Below, one piece after another: positions 28,993-38,292 of a stretch of DNA of 64,000 bases (the stretch's first letter is position 1; each line of letters begins with the position of its first letter). The notes beneath the pieces were generated by a model. That model worked only from the letters and a program-made list of their open reading frames with translations. It was not told the DNA's origin and searched no databases. This stretch comes from Flavobacteriaceae bacterium. Its GTDB lineage: Bacteria; Bacteroidota; Bacteroidia; Flavobacteriales; Flavobacteriaceae. The stretch covers positions 1 through 64,000 of the forward strand of contig JABISF010000075.1 in NCBI GenBank assembly GCA_018699935.1. The letters run 5' to 3'. The position numbers were made by a program, and so were the translations under genes.

Positions 28993-29388
28993 TTATTGGA
29001 GAAATTTATGTCGAATTTTTTCTTCCGGAATTGGACAAGTTTCCTTTTTTCCAAACAACCAATAACGCCCATGGGCAACTGAACGGTAGATGAAATTGGT
29101 TAAAGTCCGTGGGAGCAAAGAAAAAATGAGTAAGCTACGCACTCCACCTCGAAGACGCTTTAAGATCATAAATACTGCAGACGCTTCAACGGCAAAATTT
29201 TCTTGATCCCAAACAATAATTGAATCGTACGCTAAAAGTTCGGGACGATTTTGTAAGAATTTTCTAGCAATCTCGCTTTCTAAGGTTGAAAAACGCAATT
29301 GATCATTTCGATCCCATCGACAAAGTACCCGCACCCAAAAATTACAAAAGACACAATAGCCATCAAAAAAAATAATAAGCGGTTGCAT
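28993..29388 (-). CDS. DCC-family thiol-disulfide oxidoreductase-like protein (DUF393)
   Basis: A 131-residue protein of the DCC family, a thioredoxin-related fold named after its conserved residues. The hallmark IIFFDGYCVFCNFWVRVL is at residues 5-22, with the CxxC-type pair Cys12 and Cys15. Later family segments LLAYDSIIVW and FIYRSVAHGRYWLFGK are present. The biological substrate of this family is not established. The nearest neighbours are mscL and the MutS2-like gene on the same strand, with no clear operon signal. Confidence 0.85.
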   Translation of the reverse strand: MQPLIIFFDGYCVFCNFWVRVLCRWDRNDQLRFSTLESEIARKFLQNRPELLAYDSIIVWDQENFAVEASAVFMILKRLRGGVRSLLIFSLLPRTLTNFIYRSVAHGRYWLFGKKETCPIPEEKIRHKFLQ

Positions 29389-29480
29389 GCTGTTTTTTGT
29401 TTAAATAAAAATAATAATCAACTGTAAGGGAGTATCCACTTTAATTTCTCTACGCTTATATATTTAAAAGGATCTGAAAA

Positions 29481-31652
29481 CTATTTTTTCTCTGCCTCAA
29501 CAAATTCGAGTAAGTCCAAATTAATTTGCGTGGTGAATTTCCCATAATTGACAATGGCTTTACGCTTCTCAATAGCATCAATACTTCCCACGGAACGTCC
29601 ATCATGCATGCGCACACGATCCCCAATTTTCAGGGTGCGTTTTGGTGTAATTTCAGTTTTAGGCTCCTTTTTTTGTTTCTTTTTTTCTTTGCGAACAACA
29701 GCAATTTCTTTCTCAACCACTGTGTTTAGTTTGTCTTTTTGGGCGCGTTCTTTTTTTGCCTCAGTAGCCGTTTTGCGTTTGCGTTTTGCGTTTTCGGTTT
29801 CCACCAGTCTTAAAAGTTCGGCAATCAAAGGACGTTTTTTGTTGTTTAAGAAATAGTTTTCTGCCACCTCATTGAATTTGTTGCCCAAAGCAATCATACG
29901 TTGGTTGTAATCGAACAATTCTTGATAGCTGATGAGTTTACTTTTTAATTTGGCATTTAAGCTTTCCATATTTTCGGAAGCTTTGGCGGCTTGATCTTCT
30001 TTTTCTTTCAGTGAAGCTCCCGTTTTAGCCATTTTAGAACGTTCTTTTTGGAGTTTGGCAATGGTTTCATCAAAGCGGACTTTGCCGCGCTCTATTTTCT
30101 TTTTGGCCCGATTGATAAGACTGTAGGGCAATCCGTTTTTTTGAGCCACTTCAAAGGTAAATGAACTTCCCGCTTCTCCAGTAATCAGTTTAAAAACGGG
30201 TTCCAAGGTGCGGTTGTCAAATTGCATATTGGCATTTACCATGGCGGGTAATTCGTTGGCTAAAACCTTTAGGTTCGCGTAGTGGGTGGTGATTAGACCA
30301 AAGGCTTCTCGCTCATAAAAATCTTCAAGAATTACTTCAGCTAGGGCACCTCCTAATTCGGGATCGGAACCGGTTCCAAACTCATCAATCAGGAATAAGG
30401 TTTGGGCATTGCATTTTTTTAAAAAAACCTTCATGTTTTTCAACCGATAGGAGTAGGTACTTAGATGATTTTCAATTGATTGGTTATCTCCAATATCCGT
30501 TAAAATCCGATCAAAAATACAGCCAACACTGCGCTCGTGAACCGGAATCAGCATACCACTTTGCAGCATTAATTGCAACAGACCAACGGTTTTGAGTGTA
30601 ATACTTTTTCCTCCTGCATTGGGTCCAGAAATCACAACGATTCGATGCTCCTTATCCAAGGTGATGTCTTGAGGAAAAGTGGTTTTTCCTTCCAACTGAT
30701 GGGTTTTGAGCAAAAGGGGATGATAGGCATTTATATAATCAATTTCTTGCGTATCTAAAACAATACGAGGTAACTGCGCGTTGATGGACGCTGCGTAACG
30801 TGCACGGGCATAAACCGTATCTAAATACAATAAAAAGTCCTGTTGACTTTGTAACAATGGCAGAAAAGGTCGAAAAAATTCAGTGAGTTCGCTCAATATT
30901 TTTTTAATCTCCTGAGTTTCTTCATATTGAAGATTTTGTAATTCTCTTGTCAAGGCGTTGGTTGCTTCGGGCTCAATAAATACGATACTCCCCGTTTTTG
31001 AGCTGCCTAAAATGGCGCCTTTAACTTTTCGGCGGTACATGGCTTTTACTGCCAAAACACGTTTGTTATCCACCACCGACTCGCGTATGTCATCTAAATA
31101 ATTCGAAGATTGGTAGGAGGAGAGTGCTTTATTAAAACTATTGCCGATTTTCCCACGAATTTGATGAATCTGTTTCCGAATTGAAAATAATGCGTCAGAG
31201 GCATGGTCTCGAATTTCACCAAATCGATCAATTACTTGATCTACTGCTTTTTTGATTTCCTTTTCTTGAACCAAATGTTCGGATGCACCAAAAAGGGTGG
31301 GGTAGTAGGTTTTGAATTTAAGTAGAAAAGTCAAAAGGGTGTTCACCGTCTCAGTGTTTGCAGCAAAGGTTTTAAAGGCAGCGGGTTCCAATACACTATT
31401 TTCAATTTTCAACAGCGACAAAAAAGACGTCACGGATTGAAAACCGTGATTGGGAATACGATTTTCATTGTCGAAGGAGGCGAGAAATTCAAAGACCGCT
31501 TGTAGTTCGGTTTGGATAAAAACAACTTCTATAGAAGGAAATAAATCAAAACAAGCTTCCTTGCCCATAGGGGTTATGGCATAGTCCGAAACTTGTCGGA
31601 GTACTTGATGGAATTCCAAATCTTCGAGTGTCTTTTTCGGGATTTTAAACAT
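29481..31652 (-). CDS. MutS2-like ATPase without Smr nuclease domain
   Basis: A 723-residue MutS2-type protein. It has a core/clamp helical region (about 1-290), then the ATPase with Walker A GPNAGGKS (343-350), Walker B TLFLIDEFGTGSDPELGGAL (Asp423/Glu424) and THYANLKVLA. A long lysine- and glutamate-rich coiled coil follows (about 510-660). The end is a small KOW-like domain (GDRVRMHDGRSVGSIDAIEKRKAIVNYG). The C-terminal Smr endonuclease domain of classical MutS2 is absent; the protein stops just after the KOW-like part. MutS2 proteins act on branched DNA or on collided ribosomes; which applies here is unknown. Confidence 0.88.
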   Translation of the reverse strand: MFKIPKKTLEDLEFHQVLRQVSDYAITPMGKEACFDLFPSIEVVFIQTELQAVFEFLASFDNENRIPNHGFQSVTSFLSLLKIENSVLEPAAFKTFAANTETVNTLLTFLLKFKTYYPTLFGASEHLVQEKEIKKAVDQVIDRFGEIRDHASDALFSIRKQIHQIRGKIGNSFNKALSSYQSSNYLDDIRESVVDNKRVLAVKAMYRRKVKGAILGSSKTGSIVFIEPEATNALTRELQNLQYEETQEIKKILSELTEFFRPFLPLLQSQQDFLLYLDTVYARARYAASINAQLPRIVLDTQEIDYINAYHPLLLKTHQLEGKTTFPQDITLDKEHRIVVISGPNAGGKSITLKTVGLLQLMLQSGMLIPVHERSVGCIFDRILTDIGDNQSIENHLSTYSYRLKNMKVFLKKCNAQTLFLIDEFGTGSDPELGGALAEVILEDFYEREAFGLITTHYANLKVLANELPAMVNANMQFDNRTLEPVFKLITGEAGSSFTFEVAQKNGLPYSLINRAKKKIERGKVRFDETIAKLQKERSKMAKTGASLKEKEDQAAKASENMESLNAKLKSKLISYQELFDYNQRMIALGNKFNEVAENYFLNNKKRPLIAELLRLVETENAKRKRKTATEAKKERAQKDKLNTVVEKEIAVVRKEKKKQKKEPKTEITPKRTLKIGDRVRMHDGRSVGSIDAIEKRKAIVNYGKFTTQINLDLLEFVEAEKK

Positions 31653-31691
31653 CTGTTTTGCCTATCTTAGTGCTGCAAAAGTAGTGAATTC

Positions 31692-32357
31692 ATGACGGTA
31701 CAAATACATCCGAGTTGGGAAAAACAGTTATACGCTGAATTTCAAAAACCGTATTTTAAAGAATTGGTGCAATTTGTCAAGACCGCCTATGCTACGCAAC
31801 CATGCTACCCCCCGGGGAAACTGATTTTTAATGCATTTAATCTATCTCCCTTTGCAAATACTCGCGTTGTGATTTTGGGACAAGATCCATATCACGGTCC
31901 TGGTCAAGCGCACGGTTTATGCTTTTCTGTTCCGGAAGGCATCTCGCATCCTCCTTCGTTGGTCAATATCTTCAAAGAAATTGAAACGGATTTAAATCTC
32001 CCTTATCCCAAAAGCGGTAATTTGGAACGTTGGGCACAGCAAGGTGTTTTGTTGTTAAATGCCACGCTCACTGTTCAAGCGCATCAAGCCGGGAGCCATC
32101 AAAAAAAGGGCTGGGAAACCTTTACCGACAGCGTGATACAGTTACTTTCTGAAAATCGTGAGGGATTGGTGTTTATGTTGTGGGGGGGCTATGCCAAACA
32201 AAAAGCAACACTGATCGATTCCCAAAAGCATTGCATTCTGTCCAGTGGGCACCCCTCTCCACTGAGTGCCAATCGAGGATATTGGTTTGGTAACAATCAC
32301 TTTAGCCAATGTAATGCCTATTTAAAGAATAGGGGAGTAGCTATTATTCGCTGGTAA
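31692..32357 (+). CDS. ung: uracil-DNA glycosylase (family 1)
   Basis: Removes uracil from DNA to start base excision repair. The 221 residues contain the water-activating loop VILGQDPYHGPGQAHGLCFSV (Asp65, Tyr67) and PPSLVNIFKEI. LLLNATLTV and the leucine loop GHPSPLSANRGYWF, with its catalytic histidine, are also present. Length is normal. It is transcribed divergently from the MutS2-like gene with only 39 bases between the start codons. Confidence 0.97.
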   Translation: MTVQIHPSWEKQLYAEFQKPYFKELVQFVKTAYATQPCYPPGKLIFNAFNLSPFANTRVVILGQDPYHGPGQAHGLCFSVPEGISHPPSLVNIFKEIETDLNLPYPKSGNLERWAQQGVLLLNATLTVQAHQAGSHQKKGWETFTDSVIQLLSENREGLVFMLWGGYAKQKATLIDSQKHCILSSGHPSPLSANRGYWFGNNHFSQCNAYLKNRGVAIIRW

Positions 32358-32850
32358 TACAATATATTTTTTATACCGATAATGCAACAATATCTGCCAC
32401 TGACTACTTCAGTGCACCTGCAGGTTTCAAAGGGTTATAGAATTCATCTGAGATACAGGATTTTTGTTATCAATATGATAGAACGAACCCCTAATGTCGT
32501 TGCGTTTGAAACCAAATATTTACCTTTTAATAATGAACTTCTCAAGTCGATCCCGTTTTTTAGTTCAAATAAACATCGGAAGGAATTTTGTGGATTTAAT
32601 TTCTCTTGCATTATTAACTGATGGGAGTATTTCAAAAGTTTTATTGAATTTAGGTGTGCATTCTAACCAACGCATCTCCTTTTCTATGTCTAATACTGGG
32701 GAAGGAAGCCTCCAAAATAGAGGAAGTACGTGAAATTGATTTCCTCGCTGCAGGACAAGCTTAAAAAGCATGTACGCCTGCTAAAAAAAACAGTTCTGTT
32801 CTCAAGGTTGGAATGTGAATTTAAACGCTTCCCCCATAACCTCTAATTTT
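32358..32850. other. 493-base stretch with no supported gene
   Basis: Between ung and the next exported gene. Short open frames exist on both strands (for example 32382-32621 plus and 32444-32635 minus), but none has a recognisable domain, signal peptide or good start context. Two frames on the plus strand seem to continue each other. This would fit a decayed gene, but I recognise no family. No tRNA-like fold, terminator or repeat is evident. Confidence 0.4.
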
Positions 32851-33755
32851 ATGAGTTTAATCTACATGAGATTTTCACCTTTATTTGTCTGTTTTTTTCT
32901 TTTTGCAGGTGTTTTGAGCGCACAGGAGACCCTAGTAACCGATCATAAAGGCACAAAAAAATAGTTACTTCCAACACGGTGACCACCACAGCGACAGCAC
33001 CTACTAGCCCGGTTGAGGGGGACGTTTGGTTTGATGCCACCAGTCGAAGCACTAAAATTTGGCAAGGAGATCCAGCCATCTGGAAAGACCTCACACCTAT
33101 TGTTTCGCTATGGCAATCGAACACCGACGGAGGTCTATATGCGGTCGATGATATTGTTAGTTATAACGGAATCCTTTATAAAAATTTGACAGCAACAAAC
33201 ACCAATCTCAGCCCCGACAATGACCCAACCAATTGGGGGTATGCCATTGCCTCTGGTGCAGCCGATGAGCCTTGGTATACGGTTGGTACAACTACTGGAC
33301 ATACTTCCAATACCGGAGACATGTTCTTTATGGGGCAAGTGGCTATAGGCAACGCTAGTCCTGACCCAAATGCGATATTAGATTTAACAAATTCTATCGA
33401 TAAAGCTTTTTTATTGCCTTCTGAAACACTTCAATCAAACATTAGTTCCCCAACAGACGGAATGTTGGTGTATAGTTCAGATAATAATAATGTATACCTA
33501 AGAGCAGAAAGTGCGTGGAAACCTATTGCTCACAATTTGGTAACCAATGAACTTATTTTTGATGGCGAAGATGACACTGATGTTACCAACGACAATTTCT
33601 ATTACGTTTCATTTGTAGTCAACGGCGATTGGAAGGTAGTTCGGTATGATAAAACTGATGTAAATATAGAATTACAGGCTACTTTGAGCAACAATTCTGG
33701 ACAGCTTGCTCAGCCCATTGATTTATTGACCTGTACTGCTTTAACCTATAATTAG
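32851..33755 (+). pseudogene. exported protein with CBM5/12-like module, frame broken in an A run
   Basis: From the ATG at 32851 (or 32866) a signal peptide reads FSPLFVCFFLFAGVLSAQE and the frame stops at 32964. In the next frame the protein goes on without a gap: VTSNTVTTTATAPTSPVEG, then a carbohydrate-binding-like module (LWQSNTDGGLYAVDDIVSYNG, LYKNLTATN, DPTNWGYA). After that comes QVAIGNASPDPNAILDL, a segment also seen in flavobacterial surface proteins. The break lies in the A run at 32955-32961: seven As, where eight would join the two frames. The second part has only a GTG start (32979) and no export signal, so the two belong together. About 300 residues if joined. The stop is directly followed by the next start (TAGATG). 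Function unknown. Confidence 0.65.
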
Positions 33756-35780
33756 ATGAAATTTGTTATAAAACATATCGAAAATCGTTCTCTTTTAAAA
33801 ATTAGTAATATCGGCCATTTCAAAGTCTTTTTTTTATGGATTCTTCTACTATTTAGTTTTTTATCATCAATAGCACAAAATGTTACGCTGTCGGGCGCTA
33901 TCATTACACAAAGTGGTGGATCACTATCGAGGAGGGGGACGCCTCAGGATATTATTGATGCTGGATATGGAACACTTACAGGGGCTAAAACCATTACGAT
34001 GGGCAACTACCATTTGATAGTAAATGGGTTTTATGAGGATACCGGCTGGACGTATATATTTTCTTCGGGCAGAAGAATGATTGCAGGGTCTGCTTGTAAT
34101 TGGGTTTCAGGAAAATCTACTAACGGTCAATATTATGATGGTGCAATTTTTAATATTTATTCAGTATCTGGGAGTAGTGATGTTAATATAAGTCAAACTG
34201 ATGCCACATTGTTTTGGTATGGAGTGATTATTGACAATAAATCGCTTCAATCGCGATTACGAATGAATCCATTAAACGCAACATCAGAAGTTGTTTTAAC
34301 CCTAAAAAACCCCTCTTATCTTACCAATAATGTTGGTGATATTGCTTTGTTTGAACTTAGTCATTACACTGCTTTTATTAGACACGGTGCCAACGTTGGA
34401 CGCTTGGATAAGTTTTTGCACGTTTCTCCAATATCGAACAGCATCTACAATAATACCTACGCCCAGGATATTATTTATAATCTCTACCAACCTATTTCTG
34501 AGACAGGACAGAGTATTAATTTTTATAGTATTACTGGAACACGAGATTTAGTATTGAATAATCCTATTCTTGATACAGACAAATTACGGATTTATAGAAA
34601 TGGAGAAGTAATTCGAATAAATGAAGATTTGGAGATAAGTGTGAGTAGCAATTCATCTCAATTAAACGGTATTGATATTCATGTATTTACACAAGATGGC
34701 AGTTATCAGTTTCCATTGAGCAGCGTTACAGATACAGATGGGGAGGTTACCGCACGACTTCTGGATATATGGAGAGGTAATGGTAATGGGGTTTCGGCAT
34801 ATAATATTCCAAGCACAATAGTAGATCGGCGTGCTGTAAAAATAGTATTTGCAAGGTATGACATTAATTACAAAACTACAGATTACAATGATGTGATCGG
34901 AAATGGCGTATTTCCAGTTACAGTTTTTAGAGCAGAAGACATAAATATTAGTGAATCTGACAAGACGGTGGTAGATTCCTATACGAAAATAGATAATCTC
35001 GATAATTTATACGATAGGGCTAAAAGTTGGAAAGTTGATGCTGCAAACATAGAGCATCCAACACTAGATTCGCTGCTCGTGTTGAACGATCAAAAAACGC
35101 TTCTTTTAGGCAATCATGATTTAGTAATAGATCGTAATGCTACGGCGGCTTTTTCTGTGGATAAAACAAATCGAATCATTACCATAAAAGCAGATACTTT
35201 AGTGATTGGGGATAAATTTACTTCGATTCAAACAACAGGCACTATAACTACGCAAAATGGTGCCACACTAGAGTTTGGTTATACAGATGATTCGGGTATT
35301 AATAAATTTGTTCACCTTGATTGGAATGAAAATACAACTCAAAATGTTAGTGTAGAAAATTTGAGTACAAATACAGCAATAGTGGGTTCAGTATCCGCAA
35401 CAAATGTTTACAAAGGACATTTTTTAATGCCTAATCCAGCACCTTCTGCTGGAATTCAGGTTGAAATTGCTTCCATAGGGGGGTATACCTTATTTCAAAA
35501 ATTATTTCCAGAGCCTGACATGAACTTTATTAGGACGAATATCACCTTAAACGCAAGTGAAGAAAAACAAATTGAGATGCTGTTTCTAGCTAAAAAAATT
35601 CTTCAAAAATCGGAAGGAATAAATGAAGCATTGACAGGAAATACTCCTAACATAGTCGATAACTCTACAGTTACTGCTACCAATGCAGCCGCAACCAACG
35701 AAAATCAAGAAGCGATCCTCCAACTGTTGCTGCGTGTTTTAAATAAAGTTTCGTCAAATAGAGAGGCCTTTAGGGAGTAA
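33756..35780 (+). CDS. large exported protein of unknown function
   Basis: A 674-residue protein with a membrane/signal segment at about residues 24-41 (KVFFLWILLLFSFLSSIAQN). The rest is rich in Thr, Asn, Ile and Gly with many predicted beta strands. Two parts stand out. A region near 410-560 runs LYDRAKSWKVD, LLGNHDLVIDRNATAAF and FGYTDDSGINKFVHLDW, which reminds me of marine phage tail or fibre proteins. The C-terminal stretch (about 600-670) is helical: ASEEKQIEMLFLAKKILQKSEG, and QEAILQLLLRVLNKV near the end. It starts directly after the stop of the preceding gene. Codon use looks more AT-rich than its neighbours by eye. I do not recognise a family with confidence. Confidence 0.6.
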   Translation: MKFVIKHIENRSLLKISNIGHFKVFFLWILLLFSFLSSIAQNVTLSGAIITQSGGSLSRRGTPQDIIDAGYGTLTGAKTITMGNYHLIVNGFYEDTGWTYIFSSGRRMIAGSACNWVSGKSTNGQYYDGAIFNIYSVSGSSDVNISQTDATLFWYGVIIDNKSLQSRLRMNPLNATSEVVLTLKNPSYLTNNVGDIALFELSHYTAFIRHGANVGRLDKFLHVSPISNSIYNNTYAQDIIYNLYQPISETGQSINFYSITGTRDLVLNNPILDTDKLRIYRNGEVIRINEDLEISVSSNSSQLNGIDIHVFTQDGSYQFPLSSVTDTDGEVTARLLDIWRGNGNGVSAYNIPSTIVDRRAVKIVFARYDINYKTTDYNDVIGNGVFPVTVFRAEDINISESDKTVVDSYTKIDNLDNLYDRAKSWKVDAANIEHPTLDSLLVLNDQKTLLLGNHDLVIDRNATAAFSVDKTNRIITIKADTLVIGDKFTSIQTTGTITTQNGATLEFGYTDDSGINKFVHLDWNENTTQNVSVENLSTNTAIVGSVSATNVYKGHFLMPNPAPSAGIQVEIASIGGYTLFQKLFPEPDMNFIRTNITLNASEEKQIEMLFLAKKILQKSEGINEALTGNTPNIVDNSTVTATNAAATNENQEAILQLLLRVLNKVSSNREAFRE

Positions 35781-35852
35781 TTTTATTTCGCAGAAAAAAC
35801 GTGGTTTAAAGTAATCCTTTAAAGCATCATAAAAGTCAAATTGTTGGATGAT

Positions 35853-36194
35853 TTATCCCCCAACACGCTTGACATGATGTCCCATTTCGGAGAGGATTTG
35901 TATGAGTTGCTCGCGATAATTCCCTTGAATAATTATTTCTCCATTCTTCACACTACCGCCCACACCGACACCTTGCTTTAGGGTTTTAGAAAGGCTTTTT
36001 AAAGCATCCGGCGAACCTTTAAACCCTTTGATGAGGGTGACCGTTTTTCCACCCCGCCCTTTGTTGCTGAAATGAGCTTCCAAATGTTGTGCCTCAAACT
36101 GCGGTTCACTTTCCGGAATGGGATCAGGATCGGGAGCCAGATTATCAAATTGTATTTGGGCAAGGGCATCCAAGCTATTCATTTTCTTTGCCAT
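35853..36194 (-). CDS. SUI1-domain translation initiation factor-like protein (YciH family)
   Basis: A 113-residue protein whose second half is an eIF1/SUI1 domain: KGRGGKTVTLIKGF, then LKSLSKTLKQGVGVGG and IIIQGNYREQLIQIL. Bacterial YciH proteins of this type act in, or mimic, start-site selection. The first half is an acidic, proline-rich linker. The start at 36194 (MAKKMNS) is chosen because a -7 box at 36213-36220 overlaps the longer alternative start at 36215. Divergent from the DinB-like gene. Confidence 0.86.
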   Translation of the reverse strand: MAKKMNSLDALAQIQFDNLAPDPDPIPESEPQFEAQHLEAHFSNKGRGGKTVTLIKGFKGSPDALKSLSKTLKQGVGVGGSVKNGEIIIQGNYREQLIQILSEMGHHVKRVGG

Positions 36195-36212
36195 AAAAAG
36201 GGTTTTAAACAT

Positions 36213-36220
36213 CAAAAATA
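36213..36220 (-). promoter_or_regulatory. -7 box (TATTTTTG) for the SUI1-domain gene
   Basis: TATTTTTG on the minus strand matches TAnnTTTG. It lies 18 bases before the start codon at 36194 and covers the alternative start at 36215, so it decides the start. Confidence 0.45.
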
Positions 36221-36243
36221 CTTAATTTAGAGTTTTAGACCCA

Positions 36244-36819
36244 ATGAAAAAAATCGTTTTTATTTTCTTTTTTAGTACTTCGCTTATGGCACAAGAAGCC
36301 CTCCCTTTTCGAGAAATCGGTAATGCTCCACAAGATTATACCGCCGGAAACCTAATCAGTCGAATGATAGAAGGTTTGGGGTTTCGTTATTATTGGGCTA
36401 CGGAGGGTTTAGCCGTTGTAGATATGGCCTATCAACCTTCGCCAGATGCCCGAAGTCTGTATGAAACTTTGGAACATATTTATGGCCTCTGCAACGTCAT
36501 CAGCAATATCGCCCTGGTGCGACCGAGTGTTCGCCCTCCCGAGGCGATACCCGCAGATTTTGAAAGTTTGCGAAAGGCAACTTTAGAGCATTTGCAAACC
36601 GCTCAAAAAATATTTTTATCGTTAGATGCCGAAGCGCTTTCCAAAATGGAAATTATTTTTGAAAGGGGAGGGGAGCAGCAGCATTTCCCTTTATGGAATT
36701 TATTAAATGGTCCACTTTCCGACGCACTCTATCATACGGGGCAAGTGGTTGTTTTTCGACGTTCGGCCGGCAATCCAATTGCTAACGGCGTGAATGTTTT
36801 TTTAGGAAAAAAGAATTAA
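36244..36819 (+). CDS. exported DinB-like protein
   Basis: A 191-residue protein with a short signal peptide (IVFIFFFSTSLMAQE). The mature part looks like the DinB/YfiT four-helix bundle: an N-terminal helix with ISRMIEGLGFRYYWATEGL, a second helix SLYETLEHIYGL, and a late helix DALYHTGQVVVFRRSAGNP with the metal-site-like histidine. Most DinB-like proteins are cytosolic thiol-dependent enzymes, so an export signal is unusual but known in Bacteroidetes. No operon partner is evident. The fold is recognised by pattern only. Confidence 0.65.
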   Translation: MKKIVFIFFFSTSLMAQEALPFREIGNAPQDYTAGNLISRMIEGLGFRYYWATEGLAVVDMAYQPSPDARSLYETLEHIYGLCNVISNIALVRPSVRPPEAIPADFESLRKATLEHLQTAQKIFLSLDAEALSKMEIIFERGGEQQHFPLWNLLNGPLSDALYHTGQVVVFRRSAGNPIANGVNVFLGKKN

Positions 36820-36838
36820 ATACTTTTTTCGGGCAAAA

Positions 36839-37153
36839 CTACTCAATGATAACGGCAGTTCCATAGGCAAGTATTTCCGAGCAACCTTGCATCACCATGG
36901 AGGTGGTAAGGCGTACATTGACAATAGCATTTGCACCCATTTTCTCGGCATCTTCAATCATACGTTGAAGTGCTTGCTCACGTGACATTTCTTGTAATTT
37001 TGTGTATTCACTAATTTCGCCGCCAATGATGTTCTTTAGACCTGCGAAAACATCTTGGCCAATATTTCGTGCCCTTACCGTACTGCCTCGAGCAATGCCA
37101 AGAGTTTGAGTGATTGTCTTGTTTGAAATGGTGGGAGTGTTAACAATAATCAT
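36839..37153 (-). CDS. YbjQ/UPF0145 family protein
   Basis: A 104-residue protein of the YbjQ (UPF0145, putative heavy-metal-binding) family: PTISNKTITQTLGIARGSTVRARNIGQD at the N-terminus, GGEISEYTKLQEMSREQAL in the middle and GANAIVNVRLTTSMVMQGCSEILAYGTAV at the end. Members form oligomeric rings; the function is not known. Its start overlaps the stop of the upstream amidohydrolase gene by four bases (ATGA), so the two are translationally coupled. Confidence 0.88.
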   Translation of the reverse strand: MIIVNTPTISNKTITQTLGIARGSTVRARNIGQDVFAGLKNIIGGEISEYTKLQEMSREQALQRMIEDAEKMGANAIVNVRLTTSMVMQGCSEILAYGTAVIIE

Positions 37154-38292
37154 GGTTGGTGTAATTTAAATAAATGAATATCAATAGTAGGGAAGAGGCG
37201 CAACGCATTTTCATAATACACTTTTTGCAAAACGGAATCGGGCAGGGCAAGTCCGTACATTTTCCAATGCGCATGGCGTTTTCGATAATAATCAAAGTAT
37301 TCGTCCTCCGTTTCCAAAACACGGAAGTAAGTATAGTACTCACTCACATTGTAACTGTCTTTGCCAAACAACAAACGATCTTGATAATCGATAAAAAATT
37401 GTCGTGCACGTTTAGGCTGTCTTCCTAGTTCAGCAAGAACAGCACCAATTTCGGTCATCACATTTGGATATTGATCCAGGTGTTTTCCCAGTCGATCCAA
37501 ATCATTCCCCATCCAACCCAAATGCGCATTAATAAAGGTTGTGTTTGGATGTTTTTTGAAAATAGCATGTTGTTCTGCTAGGACCTCCTCAAAAGAAGGA
37601 TTGGTTTTTGGATCGCGATACCGCCCTGGTTTTTGGCGAAGTTCTAACCAACGTTCATTGAATTTGTCTTTGGGTTGCCAAAAAGAAGCCGGTTCTCCGG
37701 TATGAATAAGTACTGGAATATTATTTTTTCCACAGGCTTCCCAAATAGGATCCAAACGTGCATCCTTTACAGCAATACGATGTCCATTACGGTCCTTACT
37801 GGAAAGTCCGAGTGATTTATAAACTTTTAACCCCATCACTCCAGCTTTTGCTGCGGAGTCGATCAGCGCAACTTGGGTGGTTGCAAAATCAGCTTGATCG
37901 ATGGCTTCAAAATCAACATTTAGAAATAACCCGAACCGTTTTGGGGCATTTTCGCTAATGTTTTCCAACGATTTTCGTAGATACAAGCCTCTGTATCCAC
38001 TTAAATTAATCATAAAGCCCATGTTCAAACTATCCATTTCCGCAACCAATTTGGAAAGGTCTTTAATGGGCATGTCAAATTGATGATTGTGAACATCTAC
38101 AAAAGGAAATTTTGCTCTTTTGACGGGGTGTTCCGGCACTACCAAAGTAGACTTTGGGCTGTAGACTTCAATGTCCATCAGGTTCTTCTTTTTTTGAAGC
38201 ACATCAATGCTGTAGTAGCATACACCAAAGATGATACTAATAAATAGAACAACTTTAAGGAGCAAGCGGAAGGTGAGCAAGCCCCAGCGCAT
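37150..38292 (-). CDS. membrane-anchored amidohydrolase (TIM-barrel metal-dependent hydrolase)
   Basis: A 380-residue protein with one N-terminal membrane segment (about residues 5-24) and an amidohydrolase-2 type barrel. The metal-site pattern is visible: DVHNHQFD (HxH), GLKVYKSLG (lysine), PVLIHTGEP (His), FINAHLGWMGND (His) and LLFGKDSYN (Asp). The substrate is unknown. The start at 38292 is preferred over 38328 because it makes a TAATG overlap with the upstream DUF2911 gene, while the longer form would overlap it by 37 bases. The anchor puts the enzyme on the periplasmic side of the inner membrane, by inference. Confidence 0.8.
   Translation of the reverse strand: MRWGLLTFRLLLKVVLFISIIFGVCYYSIDVLQKKKNLMDIEVYSPKSTLVVPEHPVKRAKFPFVDVHNHQFDMPIKDLSKLVAEMDSLNMGFMINLSGYRGLYLRKSLENISENAPKRFGLFLNVDFEAIDQADFATTQVALIDSAAKAGVMGLKVYKSLGLSSKDRNGHRIAVKDARLDPIWEACGKNNIPVLIHTGEPASFWQPKDKFNERWLELRQKPGRYRDPKTNPSFEEVLAEQHAIFKKHPNTTFINAHLGWMGNDLDRLGKHLDQYPNVMTEIGAVLAELGRQPKRARQFFIDYQDRLLFGKDSYNVSEYYTYFRVLETEDEYFDYYRKRHAHWKMYGLALPDSVLQKVYYENALRLFPTIDIHLFKLHQP

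Noticed and set aside
32979-33755. Intact cytosolic gene starting at GTG 32979
   Set aside because: The signal peptide directly upstream in the other frame and the A run between them make a broken exported gene the simpler reading.
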